A DNA stretch of 64,000 nucleotides from Hepsetus odoe (taxonomy: Eukaryota > Chordata > Actinopteri > Characiformes > Hepsetidae), in assembly GCA_017165825.1 (NCBI GenBank), contig CM029384.1, forward strand, positions 19,361,158-19,425,157. The letters are read 5' to 3'. Shown here one piece after another: positions 35,141 to 47,752 of this stretch. The first letter of the stretch is position 1, and every line of letters begins with the position of its first letter. The notes beneath the pieces are model-generated. The model was given only the letters and a program-made list of their open reading frames with translations, made no database searches and was not told the origin of the DNA. A program made the translations under genes and the position numbers.

Positions 35141-36679
35141 TCTCTCTCTCTTCTGCCTCCCTCATCACCTTTCCCTGGACTCACTTTTTACTTTTACAGG
35201 CAGTTATAGCCAATGCCATGTCATAGACACACACCTTTTTTCTTGGTGGAAACTTTGCATTACATGAACACCTATGCACAGTGATGTAACTCATGTAACT
35301 TTCTGAATGTGGAAACCAGTTATTATTCATGCAGATGGCACATTGCTTTTTTGTGTTCCAATCTGAAGGCTGTATTGCGTGTGTATGGATGCTAACAGAT
35401 GGGGGATGAATCACTGTTTTACAGCTTGTAGAGTGTGCCTTCCTCTCAGCTGGTGTGTTTAATCATCACAAGTGCATGTTACTCAGCCACTCGCCTTTGA
35501 TGTAGTAGGCTGTCAGCACATCAGATGTTTTTTTTAAAGGGGCATTCCAGAATATGACTAGGTTTAAAGTTTTTTCAAACTGTGTACCGGTGAGTGGTAA
35601 CCAATGAAAACTGTTAATTAGCTCAATAGCTCTTACATACATCACACTGGTTGTAGAACAAAGACATAAGAAAGATATATGCTTGCTGTGTGCAGTCCCA
35701 AATAAAAAGAAAAGGTTGTTTTCTCCCAAAAAGGTATCACACACAAAAGTGCAAAAACATCATTAGGTGTCAAAAAACATTATAAATAAATGCATATTTT
35801 TAGCAAAAAAAAATACACATATATACTGTATCAAAGTATTGATTCAAAAGGTTTTTAATTGGTACTTTTACCAATTCTTTATTCAGCTAAGAACAGGTGC
35901 TTTATGCACAAAGCCATTGTAGACATTCAGAATGACCCTTCTGAGGCATTCACAATTACTTAAAATCTTGATTTAGAAAAATACAAATTTACATTCTCAA
36001 CTAAGTGATTGATTTTTTTTGGGGGGGTTTCAGTGATAAACATGGCATGCACAAGCCTTTTCCCAGCAATCTGAATACTGTCTTCAAAGGGGGGATTATT
36101 ACCACTCAGGTCACTATTGACATTCCTCAAAGGAGTGTTCAGAGTGTGCTTAACAGATACAAAAAAGATGTCTAATGGAATTTTTGCTCACCCAGGAAAC
36201 AGTGACATTTTAAAATTTGAATTCCATGAAGCCTGAAGAAATGACTGATTTATCACCAATTTATGAAGCATACTAGGAAACCAGTTGGTTGATGTGGTGA
36301 AAATGCTGATGAATGTAACTGATATGCCAAGAAGTATTGTTAATGTAGTAGTTAATGTTTCACTTTGAAAATAAATGTAATTTATTTCCTTTTTTAAAGC
36401 AGTTCTGGTTTGTATTTTGCATGTCTTAAACCTGTGCAGACTGCACATTGTCTTCAAGGGGGAACCCTTTAAAGACTAATTATTAAAATAACATTTTTTA
36501 AATGGTTAAAACCTGACTATAATGCAACCCAAACCTTGCTTCAAAACAAGGATCAAACTGAACCATGGAAAGTTACAGTAGCAAAATTACATCAACTTAC
36601 AATATTCTCATATCAACTGCACTTTTATATGGCAAGATAAAAAGATTAGCAATAGATACTTGCTCTTGGAGCCCGCACA
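35141..36679. other. prkar1b intron, no feature recognised
   Basis: AT-rich with a G run at 36020-36027. No exon or named repeat seen. Confidence 0.5.
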
Positions 36680-36925
36680 AAGAAAGTGAAAGTGACTCTT
36701 GTCATCATGAGTACACAGCACAGCACGCAGTGAACCACAATTACATTACACCTCTGCATTTTACCCATACACTCACAGCAGGGGGCATTGAAAGGGCCCA
36801 GGGAGCAGTGACAGGCACTGTACCTTGCTCAAGGGTGCCTCAGGGCAACCGACTGGTCTGGGATTCGAACGCATGACTTTCTGATCCTGGGGCTAACTCC
36901 CTAACCAATAGGCCACTGCTGCCCC
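36680..36925 (-). mobile_element. tRNA-derived SINE (family A)
   Basis: AAAGAAAGTGAAAGTGACTC tail, CACTCACAGCAGGGGG, antisense B-box GGGATTCGAACGC, head CTCCCTAACCAATAGGCCAC. Confidence 0.82.
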
Positions 36926-36937
36926 ACACCCAAGCTA

Positions 36938-37436
36938 TTGTATTTCTTTGTGCAGGTCCCAAAAGCAAATAAATGGAAGGTTTCACCAGGAAAGGCACCT
37001 ATGTAATACATGTGCCAAATAAATAACAATACAGATTTTGATACTGGATCAGTTGAGCCCCATGTTAACAATCATCATTAAGTGTACTGATAGCCAAAAG
37101 GATGTGGGTGGATAATGGGCAACTTTTGGCAGAAAGAGAAGTAGAGGGGTAAGGCATGTCTGGTGCCAGGATGAGATAAGCAATGGTAGGAGAGTGAAAG
37201 TAAGGGTAGGAACCTTGAATGTTGGCAGTATGAACAGCAAAAGGAGAGAGCTAGCTGATATGATAGAGAGAAGGTTGGTTGATGTATTATGTGGGCAAGA
37301 GACCAGATGGAAAGGGGAGCAAGGCCAGGTATGTGGGGGGAGGGTTCAAATAATTTTACCATGGTGTGGATGGGAGGAGAATTGGGGTAGGGCTTATCAT
37401 GATGGACAAGTGGAGAGAGTTAGATGAAGTGATGAA
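36938..37436 (+). mobile_element. RTE-clade LINE, 5' leader and endonuclease start
   Basis: Leader-like sequence, then the frame at 37194-37427 reading RVGTLNVGSMNSKRRELADM and VDVLCGQETRWKG (endonuclease motif QETRW). It stops where another repeat begins at 37437, so it is independent of the RT piece at 37559. Confidence 0.75.
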
Positions 37437-38880
37437 TTATGAATTATAAAGCAACAATTAATTTGTCATATGCTGCACTAAAGTCAAGGAGGACTAGTAA
37501 GGATACAGAGCCTTTGTCAGCTGCTATTAGATCATTTAATAGTTTTACTAGGGTTGTTTAGTTGGACTTGGAGAAAGCATATGACAGGGTGCCTAGAGAG
37601 GAGTTGTGGTTTTGTATGAGGAAGTCTGGTGTTACAGAGAAGTATGTGAGAGTAGTTCAGGATATGTATGATGGCAGTCTAACAGTGGTGAGATCTGCAG
37701 TGGGAGTGATGGATGCATTTAAGGTGGAGGTTGGATTACATCAAGGATCAGCACTGAGCCCATTCTTGTTTGCAATAGTAATGGACAGGTTGACGGACAA
37801 GGTTAGACAGGCGTCTCCGTGGACGATGATGTTTGCTGATGATATTGTGATCTGTAGTGAGAGTAGGGAGCAGCTTGAGGAAAACCTGGAGAGATGGAGA
37901 TATGCTCTGGAGTGGAGAGGAATGAAAGTGAGTAGGGCAAAGACAGAATACATGAGTGTGAATGAAATGGAGGAAAGTGGAGTGGTTAGGATGCAGGGAG
38001 TGGAGGTGACAAAGGTGGAGGAGTTTAAATACTTAGGATCAACAGTTCAGTGTAACGGCGAGTGTGGAAGAGAGGCGAAGAAGAGAGTGCAGGCTGGTTG
38101 GAATGGGTGGAGATGAGTGGCTGGAGTGATTTGTGATAGACGCGTATCAGCTAGAGTAAAAGAGAAGGTTTACAGGACAGCAGTGAGACCAGCTATGTTG
38201 TATGGGTTGGAGATGGTGACATTGACGAAAAGACAGGAGGCGGAGCTGGAGGTGTCAGAGTTAAAGATGCTAAGATTTTCGTTGGGTGTGACGAGGATGG
38301 ACAGGATTAGAAATGAGTATATTAGAGGGACAGCTCAGGTTAGACGTCTTGGAGACAAGGTTAGAGAAGCAACCTTGCATTGCTTTGAACATGTGCAGAG
38401 GAGAGATGAGGATTATATTGGAAGGAGTATGTTGAAGATGGAGCTGCCAGGAAAGAGGAGAAGAGGAAGACCAAAGAGGAGGTTTATGGATGTGGTGAGA
38501 GAGGACATGCAGGTGGTCAGTTTGAAGCCGGAAGATGCAGAGGACATGAAGAAATTGAGACAGTTGATCCGCTGTTGCGACCCCTAAACAGGAGCAGCCG
38601 AAAGTAAAAGAAGAAGAAAGAACTAGGGTTGTTAGTGCTGTGATGGTGTCGAAAACCAAATCAAAATTTGCTAAGATATTATTCTTATGTAAATATTAAA
38701 CAAAACAACCCCAAAAGTTTGAACCCCAACTTTTTTCTAGAATCTTAGATATAAAAAGGTAAATTAGAAATTGGTCTGTAATTTGATAAATTGACCAAGA
38801 TTTTATTTCTTTAGTAGAGACATAACTACTTTTAGTATTGGGTTAATTATATTGTATGTGGGTTTATTTATTCAGAAAAG
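37437..38880 (-). mobile_element. Unnamed fish repeat split by an RTE insertion
   Basis: 37437-37558 (AATTTGTCATATGCTGCACT, AAAGTCAAGGAGGACTAG) and 38634-38880 (TCTAGAATCTTAGATATAAA, AATTGGTCTGTAATTTGATA) look like neighbouring parts of one long repeat that I recall from fish genomes. They are separated by the RTE fragment with its 12-bp duplication. Strand is a guess. Confidence 0.4.
37559..38621 (+). mobile_element. RTE-clade LINE, 5'-truncated, nearly intact RT
   Basis: Open frame from DLEKAYDRVPREELWFCMRK through VGLHQGSALSPFLFAIVMDR and the catalytic MMFADDIVICSES to KRVQAGWNGWR. A single TGA at 38114 follows, then the same frame continues (VAGVICDRRVSARVKEKVYR ... KRRRGRPKRRFMDVVREDMQ) to the final ...RCCDP. 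It ends GCCGAAAGTAAAAGAAGAAG. The 12-bp duplication ACTAGGGTTGTT flanks it (37547-37558, 38622-38633). It is the best-preserved RTE copy here, but lacks the endonuclease and first RT blocks. Confidence 0.88.
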
Positions 38881-39459
38881 GGGGGATAGAAGAGTTTGTT
38901 GAGTTGTGTTTAGATTGATAGTACTTGGAAACTACTAGCTCTCACCAAATGTGGCCAGTCTGTGAGGATGTTAAAAATCCAAGCCCACAGGCAGTTGTTC
39001 AGTCACACGTCCATTAGATTGGCCTAGGGGTACTATTGTGTTGAAAGGGATTGTTGTAGTTCCCATGTTTCTTGTTCACATGGCTGAAGGTGGAATGATC
39101 TGTTGGGACAGGAGGCGAAGTAGAAATGGTCTTTGGAGCCTTGAGATGGAGGATGAAATGAAGTCATGAAGAGCTCATGTAACAGGCTGATAATCTTTAA
39201 GGCTTATTATTCTAAAGTACCAGGACAATCTTTTGAAGCCATTAGGGACCACAGACTGTGCCAGAGACTCACTGAAGATCGATGTGATGACTGTGGTCAG
39301 CTAGTCAGCGCAACATCTCATCAGGTACAAAGAGATGTAGTCTAGCCCTGTTGCTTTCCTGATATTGAGTCATTGCAGCACCTTGCACACAGCGTTGTTG
39401 GCACGCTGCTGGCAGGCTATAGCTATTGCTAGTTGTATGGCTAGAGTGAATGACAATTA
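38881..39459. other. prkar1b intron, no feature recognised
   Basis: Nothing recognised. Confidence 0.45.
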
Positions 39460-40400
39460 ACCTCAGTTGCTATGATGGAGAGAACAAAGGATGATACATT
39501 GTGCATGCAAGAGATCAGGTAAAAGGGGAGTAAAGACCAAGAGTATTCAGAGGTAGGTTCAAATTGTTCTACAGTGGCATCAGATAGAGTGAAGCTGTTC
39601 ATTGAAGATGTTGTTGAAAAGTTATGAATGTGGTTAGTGCATACACCTTTAAATCAGGGTTCAGATAGAGGAAGTGCTGGAGAGTGGTTGAAGAAGTTGT
39701 GATTAGAAAGGATATCAGTGGGCAAGTTGGTAAAGAGGACCTATTAGGGGGTTTTGGGTAGCTAGTGTGTCAAAGAAATGAATGCAGAAGGTAAAAGTGG
39801 TGCATTTTGCAAAAAGAATGTAATTACATGTTGTCAATATATATTTTAAGAAGGTGAAGGAGCAAAGGCATTTGAGTGGAGGAAGATGCCCACATGTGGC
39901 TTATTTCCTACATAGCATGGTCAGGCTGAAGGAGATGGGAGACTGTAAAGCAGTTAAAAGTGCTTTTAACTAATGGCAGAGAATGGATATTTGTAGAATG
40001 TTTTTTTTTTTAGACAAGGAAGACTTGCAAACAATCATATGAGGAGGAGATTCAGGGCAGAGCAAAAGATCAAACTGGTGGAAGTTAAAGAAGGATGACA
40101 GGCACTTGAGGTTGTGAAACGTGACCAGATTGTTGGGCAACTACTGCCAAAATGGTAATACAGTTATTAAGGTACTTGTGACATCTGGACAGAAGAAGGA
40201 GAATAAGAAATCTGGTGGAAATTTATGAGAGTAGATAGAGTAAGTGAGATAGAAGAGGGCTGAAGAAAGTAGACAGAAAGACAGGGAGTTAAGGCACAAG
40301 GCAAAGAGACAGGTAGGGAAGGCAAGGCATATGAGAATTTGAACACTAAGGAGGCTTGAGGGAGAAAGCAGTCTGGGAAAGGTGTGCAGTAGGTCAAGGT
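39460..40400 (+). mobile_element. RTE-clade LINE, old relic of endonuclease region
   Basis: ATTGTGCATGCAAGAGATCA (QETR region), GTGGTTAGTGCATACACC (VVSAYAP), GGAGGAAGATGCCCACA and GTGACATCTGGACAGAAGAA match equivalent places in 15300-16210. Many indels. Confidence 0.65.
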
Positions 40401-41039
40401 AAAAAAAAAAAAAGGGAAAGTTATAAAACCATGCTAACAAACAAGTGGTGCATGTTGAGCAGATGGAAGGAATAGAGTTGCTTCATATATAAAATAAGGT
40501 ACTATGTTAATCCTTCGCTTTTTGAGGCAGATACTTTAGTGTATATTTCAGGTGCATGTCTGCTTCAAAGTACAGGTTTTTTGTTTTTTGTTTTTTTTAA
40601 TATTGTGGCTGAAAGTCATTTATTTATTTATAGCCTAGCCTAATTGCACATTTGAAGGCCAATAAATTGTATCCTTTGCTGGTACTTCACTTTACACTTG
40701 GTGTAAAAGTATAAAAGCAGCCTACCTGCCCATTTTTTTTCTGAATTCTGTTGGAAGATATAAATGAGAGGTTTGTTGTTGCAATTTATTTAACTGAAAC
40801 TACAGTCAATTTGTAGGCTAGTCAAACAAAACTGCAGCTGAAGATGCATTATTTCAGTGGAATTAGCTTTGTGTAGTGCTTGCTGTTGTACACTGTAACT
40901 ACACACAATTACACACAAAGTACTCCAGCAAAAAAAAAAAATTAATTAAATATTGGCCCATAGTGTGGGGAACTATATCATCTGTGTGAGTGATACATTA
41001 CCTGAACAAGATCCAAATAAATATAACAATAGAGACACT

Positions 41040-41155
41040 GTACATTGTAGACTCTCAGCTTTCATTTGAGAGCTGAGAGTAAATGATAAAATTCATTGTG
41101 GCACCAAAACTAGAGAAAAGTTGTCTCTGTCTAAATATTTATGGACCTAACTGTA
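41040..41155 (+). mobile_element. Short remnant of a Tc1-like element
   Basis: GTAGACTCTCAGCTTTCATT and AGTTGTCTCTGTCTAAATAT then TTATGGACCTAACTGTAT are the 3' terminal parts also seen at 44610-44640 and 46050-46088. A 10-bp palindrome (ACTCTCAGCT/AGCTGAGAGT) lies inside. Confidence 0.7.
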
Positions 41156-41194
41156 TATGTACTGTATATGTATATGTGTGTGTGTTTGTGTATG

Positions 41195-41242
<48 letters not shown>

Positions 41243-41503
41243 TACGTGGAGAGGAAAGGAGAGATGAAAAGAAAGAGCAGAGACTGTTCATTTTTATAGC
41301 AAATCTCAATCCATACATCCATCCACCCACAACTTGCCTCACACACATTTTCATACTCCTTGTACGTATCTCTTACTCTCTCTGCCTCTGACAAATAAAC
41401 ACACACACACACACATACACACACACACAAGGCCATGTAGTGTTGTTGTGGCGGTGGCACAGATCCTTGTTTTCTCTAATGAAGCTGGCGCTCATGCGGG
41501 TGA

Positions 41504-41542
<39 letters not shown>

Positions 41543-41857
41543 TGTGAGTGAGTGTCCTCATTGCTGAATGAGACAAAGCCGGCCCGGATCAGGGCCTTTC
41601 ATTCACAACATAATAATAACTCTGCAAGACCAGCACTACAGCAGGAATGATAACGCAGGTGTGTTTGTGTGCGTGTTTGTTTCTGCTCACTTGATTTGTT
41701 TTTTTTTGCATCCTGAGTGTCTGTGTATATGCTCTTGCGTAGTAGATTGATGCTTTTATTGTTTTAGTTTTGCATGTGTGACTCGTAATTTGAGACTAAA
41801 GAAAGACACCAAGACAGAGTGTAAACACAGAAATGGCACATTGTTTAAATTACATTT

Positions 41858-41895
<38 letters not shown>

Positions 41896-41912
41896 GAGAG
41901 AGAGAGAGGGAG
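41156..41912. repeat. Microsatellite cluster
   Basis: (TG)n at 41171-41188, (GA)n at 41196-41240, (CA)n at 41398-41428, (TG)n at 41505-41540, (GA)n at 41862-41912. The CA and TG tracts are inverse complements about 75 bp apart. Confidence 0.95.
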
Positions 41913-43604
41913 AGAGAGACGTGCATACCCTTGTATTCCTGCTGGCTATGTTCTCTTTAGGGAATGACTTTGCTTTGTGTTTGTGTGTGTTAGACACATT
42001 TGTGTATGTAATGCTACATGTGCTTGTGATTTTTAGCTTAAAAAATTGATCAAATAAAAAAAAGAAAATTGATACATTTATCAAATCACATGCTTGCAAA
42101 TGCTGTGCATTGGATTAATTGATTGCACTGATCGTATTTTATTGACTGATTATATTGTACTTTTGCTTTTTAATGTTTGTATTTTCTCTCTGTAAGGAAC
42201 TCATCTTTTCAGGATGATACAAACAGGAGCAGTAACTTTTTGAATGTAACTTTTATATGCCAGCACTGAAGTATATTTAGAAAAATTCATAATAAGCTGC
42301 CACCAATCTCTGGTTGAGGGCACACCAGAAACTTAAAGCATCAAATCTGTCTGTGAATTCCAAAAAATAATGAGGAACTTCAAATGATGGAGTCTACCAT
42401 TGGCAACTAAAATCTTCATAGTGATTCTGGACCTTGATAAATAGAAGATAACATTTTTTAAAAGCACAATCCCGGCCAAGAAAAATGTGCAAATTCTGAT
42501 AGTATGAATTAGGGTATGCTTTTTCCTGGATGGTCCACCAAAGAAATCTTTTGCTTTCATCAGCCGATTCTTTATTATTCTTTATTTCCACGTTTGATCA
42601 GCAAATGGATGGTTGGCAATCTATTGCGTTTAGCATTTGCAACTGCAATTAAGCACAAACATATGCACACATTAACGAATAGACACATACTCTCTCACAA
42701 ACTCACACACTGAAGAAACACACACACACACACATTATCTGAATTTCATTAGTGGTGTCAGTGAATTATTCAGCAGGATGACTTATGAATGGTATCATAA
42801 GGAATCACAAACTGCACCCACATCAGTTTATAATCTTCTGCTGCCACAAGCTCCCCAAAAACAGAGAAAGACAAGTAGTTACACCAAGGCATTTCTGTAG
42901 GCAGAGATGGAGATCTTTAAAGTCAAACAGTAACTACCTAGTGCTTAGTCTTTGCATGTGTGGGGGAAACAATCTTGTCAAATGAAGTTAAAAGATTTTT
43001 TTCCGACTTGTGATTAAACATAAGTAAGCATTTAAGCCAGCCCTCTGTTTCCAGCTTTATTACTTCAGCCTGACATGTAGCATTTGGCAGCTACCAGACA
43101 ACATTAGCAATATCATTAGAAGAGTTATAAAAAAAAAGAAAACAAAAAAGAAAAGAAAATCTGTTCAATACATGGCCCATTAAGCCTATTGCAGTCTGTT
43201 GGGCAGGTTATGAGATGCAAAAAAGTACACGTGCAAAAAACCTCTAGCTGCAGGGGTTAAAATTTGCTGTTGTAAATTCTTCCCAGTCTTGTTACGATAC
43301 TCCACTTCTTACAGCCTTTCAAAGTAAATGCCTTTTGCAGAGTTGCAACAAATTTAAATCATACATTGTCAGTAAAAATAGCACTGATGAGGGCACTGAA
43401 TTTGATGCTGTTCTACAGTTAGTCTGCTTGGTGTGCCCAGCACTTACAGCACTTATGTTGGACACTGGTTTAGGACCGTTTGTTTGAGAGAGAAAAATAA
43501 TTTTATAAAATAATCCTAATGATCATTGGGTAAGCAGGAGCAGAGTGAATTCCTATATTTTCTCTGCTTACCATCTCTCTTACACTCTCTCTGTCACTGT
43601 GCAG
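41913..43604. other. prkar1b intron left of coding exon 2
   Basis: Short (CA)n tracts (42717-42735) and A-rich stretch (43120-43160). No named repeat recognised. Confidence 0.5.
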
Positions 43605-43775
43605 GAAGAATGCAAGCAGATTTTGGCCAAGCAGAAGTCCAGCTCTCAGTCGGATTCTCATGACGATGAGGTTTCCCCTCCACCTCCAAACCCTGTGGTC
43701 AAGGCCCGACGCAGGAGAGGAGGAGTTAGTGCTGAGGTTTACACAGAGGAGGATGCGGTCAGCTATGTCAGGAAG
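43605..43775 (+). CDS. prkar1b: prkar1b coding exon 2: linker with pseudosubstrate
   Basis: 171 bp (57 codons) with acceptor CACTGTGCAG and donor GTAAGA. It encodes EECKQILAKQKSSSQSDSHD, DEVSPPPPNPVVKARRRRGG and VSAEVYTEEDAVSYVRK. The RRRRGGVS stretch is the type I inhibitory pseudosubstrate: it sits in the catalytic cleft of PKA-C, with a non-phosphorylatable residue at the phospho-acceptor place. SSSQSDSHDDEVSPPPPNP is the flexible linker. Both ends are phase 0. It is separated from the previous exon by a 15.9 kb intron full of repeats. Confidence 0.94.
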
Positions 43776-44582
43776 GTAAGACACATACAGAAACACACGC
43801 TGCAAACAGCAAGGTGAGTGCCATTAAAGCATGGAAGAGTAGGAGGCTTTGTTTCTGGGGGGTCCTTGAGGGGTCCTTGATTCATGACATGTTTATTCCT
43901 CAGATATGTTCCATTAAGCCCCTGTAATAGATGGACATTTAGATTCAAAACAGTAACTGATAACAAATAAAATCTGTTTGTGTTAAGAGTGTCAGGAAAA
44001 AGTTGTTAGAGGCTACTAGGTTCTATCAGTGGATGCTACATTTTGAGATGTGAGACATGCATTGTCTGATGATGCATTGTTCTATTTAAGTTATACTTAA
44101 CGTTCCATTAAGATACTCAAATTCACCTCCAAATTGTTATTAAAATACAAGACTCGATTTGCACAAATTGCAGTGAAATTGATTTTGTCTTGTGCAGTGT
44201 TCTAACATCAATCATTTTTTCTGCTTAGCAGATGCATGCATCTGGCAAAATAGTTTGTTTTCCCATTTTTATTACTTTAATTAAAATATATATGGTTATT
44301 TTTTGACTGTCAAAAGAACTGAAAAGAGAAAGAGAGCTTTTTAATGTCAATGAGAAAACAAAATTTTGTGTCAATTAATTTAAAATGATATACTGATATG
44401 CTTAAATCCAATTGGCAAGTTTTTACAGCTTTGAATTGGAATATGTAAATAATTATCTGGTCAAAATACTCACTTGCCTAATAATTGTGCACAAAGTGTA
44501 AATAAGTATTGAAAATAATAAATATTTGTGCATGCTTATGGTGGTCTAGGTGTAGGAGCCTGTTTACTGAAACATATTCCAA
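43776..44582. other. prkar1b intron between exon 2 and Tc1 element
   Basis: AT-rich, nothing recognised apart from the tandem GGGGTCCTTGA pair at 43858-43880. Confidence 0.5.
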
Positions 44583-46088
44583 TTATAGTTATATGGACAT
44601 GGACATAATGTGTAGACTCTCAGCTTTCATTTGAGGATATCCACATTCAATTTGGATGAAGGGTTTAGGAGTTCCAGCTCCTTACCATGTGCCACCCTCT
44701 TTATAAAGGGACCAAAAGTAATTGGACAATTGACTCAAAGGCTATTTCATGGGCAGGCAAGGGTAATTCCTTCATTATGTCATTATCAATTAAGCTGATA
44801 AAAGGCCTGGAGTTGATTTGAGGTGTGGTGCTTTTATGTGGAAGATTTTGCTGTGAACAGACAACATGCGGTCAAAAGAGAGCTCTCCATGTATGAGAAC
44901 CAAGCCATCCTTAAGCTGCGAAAACAGAAAAAACCCATCCAAGAAATTGCTACAATATCAGGAGTGGCAAAATCTACAATTTGGTACAGCCTGAGAAGAA
45001 AGAAAACACTGGTGAACTCAGTAATGCAAAAAGACCTGGACATCCATGGAAGACAGCAGTGGTGGATGATTGCAGAATCATGGTGAAGAGAAACCCCTTC
45101 ACAACAGCCAACCAAGTGAACAACACTCTCCAGGAGGCAGGCGTATCGATATCCAAGTCCATTAATAGAAGACTGTGTGAAAATAAATACAGAGGGTGCA
45201 CTGCATGGTGTAAGCCACTCATAAGCCTCAAGAATAGAAAGGCTAGATTGGTCTTTGCTAAAAAAAAACATCTAAAAAAGCCAGTTCTGTAAAAACATTC
45301 TTTGGACAGATGAAACCAAGATCAACCTCTACCAGAATGATGGAAAGAAAAAAGTATGGAGAAGTTGTGGAACAGCTCATGATCCAAAGCATACCACATC
45401 ATCTGTGAAACACGGTGGAGGCAGTGTGATGGCTTGAATGTGCATGGCTGCCAGTGGCACTGGGACACTAGTGTTTATCGATGATGTGACACAGGACAGA
45501 AGCAGCTGAATGAATTCTGATGTGTTCAAAAACATACTGTCTGCTCAAATCCAGCTAAATACAGACAAATTGATTGGGCAGCATTTCATAATACAGATGG
45601 ACAATGACCCAAAACATATAGCCAAAGCTACCTGGGAGTTTATTAAAGCAAAGAAGTGGAATATTCTTGAATGTTGAAGACTGAACTTTGGACAGAAAGG
45701 TCCACAAACAAACAGCAACTGAAAGCCACTGCAGTAAAGGCTTGGCAGAGCATTAAAAAGGACACCCAGGATCTGGTGACCATGTATATGAGTTCAAGAC
45801 TTCAGGCTGTCATTGCCAGCAAAGGGTTTTCAACCAATTATTAGAAATTAACATTGTATTTTCAGTTATTTAATTTGTCCAATTATTTTTGAGCCCCTGA
45901 AATGAAGGGATTGTGTTAAAAATGCATTAGTTCCTCAAATTATTATGCAATCGTTTTGTTCAACCCACTGAATTAAAGCTTAATATCTGCACTTCAACTG
46001 CCTCTGAGTTGTTTCATTTAAAATTCATGTACAGAACCAAAATTAGAAAAAAGTTGTCTCTCTCCAGATATTTATGGACCTAACTGTA
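44583..46088 (+). mobile_element. Tc1-like transposon with disrupted transposase
   Basis: Right end TTATGGACCTAACTGTA is the inverted repeat of a widespread fish Tc1 family; the left end (TAGTTATATGGAC) is degenerate. The transposase reads in pieces: LSMYENQAILKLRKQKKPIQ with EIATISGVAKSTIWYSLRR (helix-turn-helix, 44880-45000), then in other frames NPFTTANQVNNTLQEAGVSI, TDETKINLY (first Asp), SVKHGGGSVMA, MDNDPKH (second Asp), and the C-terminal SRLQAVIASKGFSTNY. Frameshifts and lost SPDLNPIE sequence make it dead. Confidence 0.85.
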
Positions 46089-47752
46089 TGTAATATGAGA
46101 CCTCTTGGCCACATTTGTAGTAATATCCTCAGCTAAATAGCTAATATTATAATCTTTATTCCTAATTTGGGCAGGTTTATCCTGAATTGTGACATACTTT
46201 CATGTTGCACTCCCCCCTTTGATGCTGTATAGCAAAGTAAGTCCATCAGAAAAGTTGCTGACCTTTTACAGCTCTTCTAGTTGCTAATATTATGTCCTAT
46301 TTCCTAGGGGGCGGTTCCAGTAATTGCTCCTTATAACTCTATTCCAAGGAGCAAGGGGGACACTCAAATCAAGAGGTTGGGGTAAAATAAGAAATAAGAT
46401 TGGGCAAAAATCTTGGTTTTTTCTTTCTTTGCACACACCCACACTCAAAACACATGAAGTGTGATTACCTGTAGATGATTCAGCTTAAATGCTAAATATT
46501 GAGCATGACGCAGACTTGTGGGCCTTTGGCAACATGTGCTGCTCTGGGAATTATGTTAACTCTTTTGAGGTTAAATCCATTGTCGCTCAGTGTTTAAATC
46601 ACCAGGAGGCTTATAAAGGCTTCTCTTTATAAGCCTCCTGTTGATTTAACCAAGAAATAAAATTTAAAGGAGCTTTAAAGGAGTTCAGCTGGAGAAAGGT
46701 TATGAGCTCTGAGAGGTGTGTAAAAAAACTTGTAACCTACTCAGGTTGTGTCTTGCCTGAAATGTCTGCGATGAATCTGAAAAAATCCAAATAAATGCTG
46801 TATCACTAATGTGTTGTCATGTTTACTAGTTCAGTTAATTAACCTTGCGCATTAATGGATTGTTTGCTTACTGCAGAAGCATTTTCTGTTGGGATCAACA
46901 AATTTTTTTCTCTAATTCACTCAAATTTGGGGGTGGCATGGTGGTTAAAACTGACATAAATAAAACTGATGGTGCCATATCAAAAAACTATCAAAATCTA
47001 TCAACAAACAAATAATTGTTTATTTTAATGTTTTGCACTGAAGGTGGCACAGTGAGTAGCCCAGTTTCCTCCCACACTCCTGCATTTCAGGGGGTTTGGA
47101 GATGCTAAATTGAGCCCTAGATGTGACCCCATGATAACTGTTTAAGTTTTTTTTTTTTTTTTTTTTAAAGTAAATATTGTGACATATGATGTAGTATGTC
47201 TTGATTATGATGACTATCTTTTTAATGCACATCAGATCAGATTTCAAATCAGATTTCTGAGTCTGTTTATGTAGTATAAAAAAAAGTATTTTTATTCTCA
47301 TTGAGATAGCAGTTCATTTGTGACAAAGTTGAAGACTAAGTGCTGCATATTGTAATTTAAATATGGAGAGCCATAGCCTTTATCAGACATTAACATTTTT
47401 ACTTTATATGCTGTAGTTTAACACTGACTCTTATTAAAGAAGAATTAGCTTTGAGCTTAGACTGTCTCATAGGGGAGTCGGGGACAGTGTGATTATCCCA
47501 CAAATGCCCCACAATTTATTTTATTTTATTTTTTTTGAGACAAAAGTGAATCGTTAGAAGTATTAATATATGTAAAATATTTTGAACAGAATTCTGTATG
47601 TAGTAATGGATTAACAATGATATAATTAGTTTAAAATTTAGTAACATATGGTCATTAGTAATGAGGAAACCACACTCATGCAAACCCACAGGGAATGGTT
47701 AAACCATCACAGTGCAGAAAGAAAAAAAATCAGTTGAGGTTAAGCTGAAAAT
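46089..47752. other. prkar1b intron, hairpin and poly-T
   Basis: Contains the hairpin at 46603-46640 and poly-T at 47150-47166; no named repeat. Confidence 0.5.
46603..46640. repeat. Perfect hairpin with 15-base arms
   Basis: CAGGAGGCTTATAAA and TTTATAAGCCTCCTG separated by GGCTTCTC. Imperfect pairing continues outward (GTTTAAATCAC / TTGATTTAAC) to about 26 bp per arm. Confidence 0.85.

Noticed and set aside
41083..42099. Frames of 60-109 codons with Arg-Glu or Ser-Leu repeats
   Set aside because: They arise from (GA)n and (CA)n tracts.
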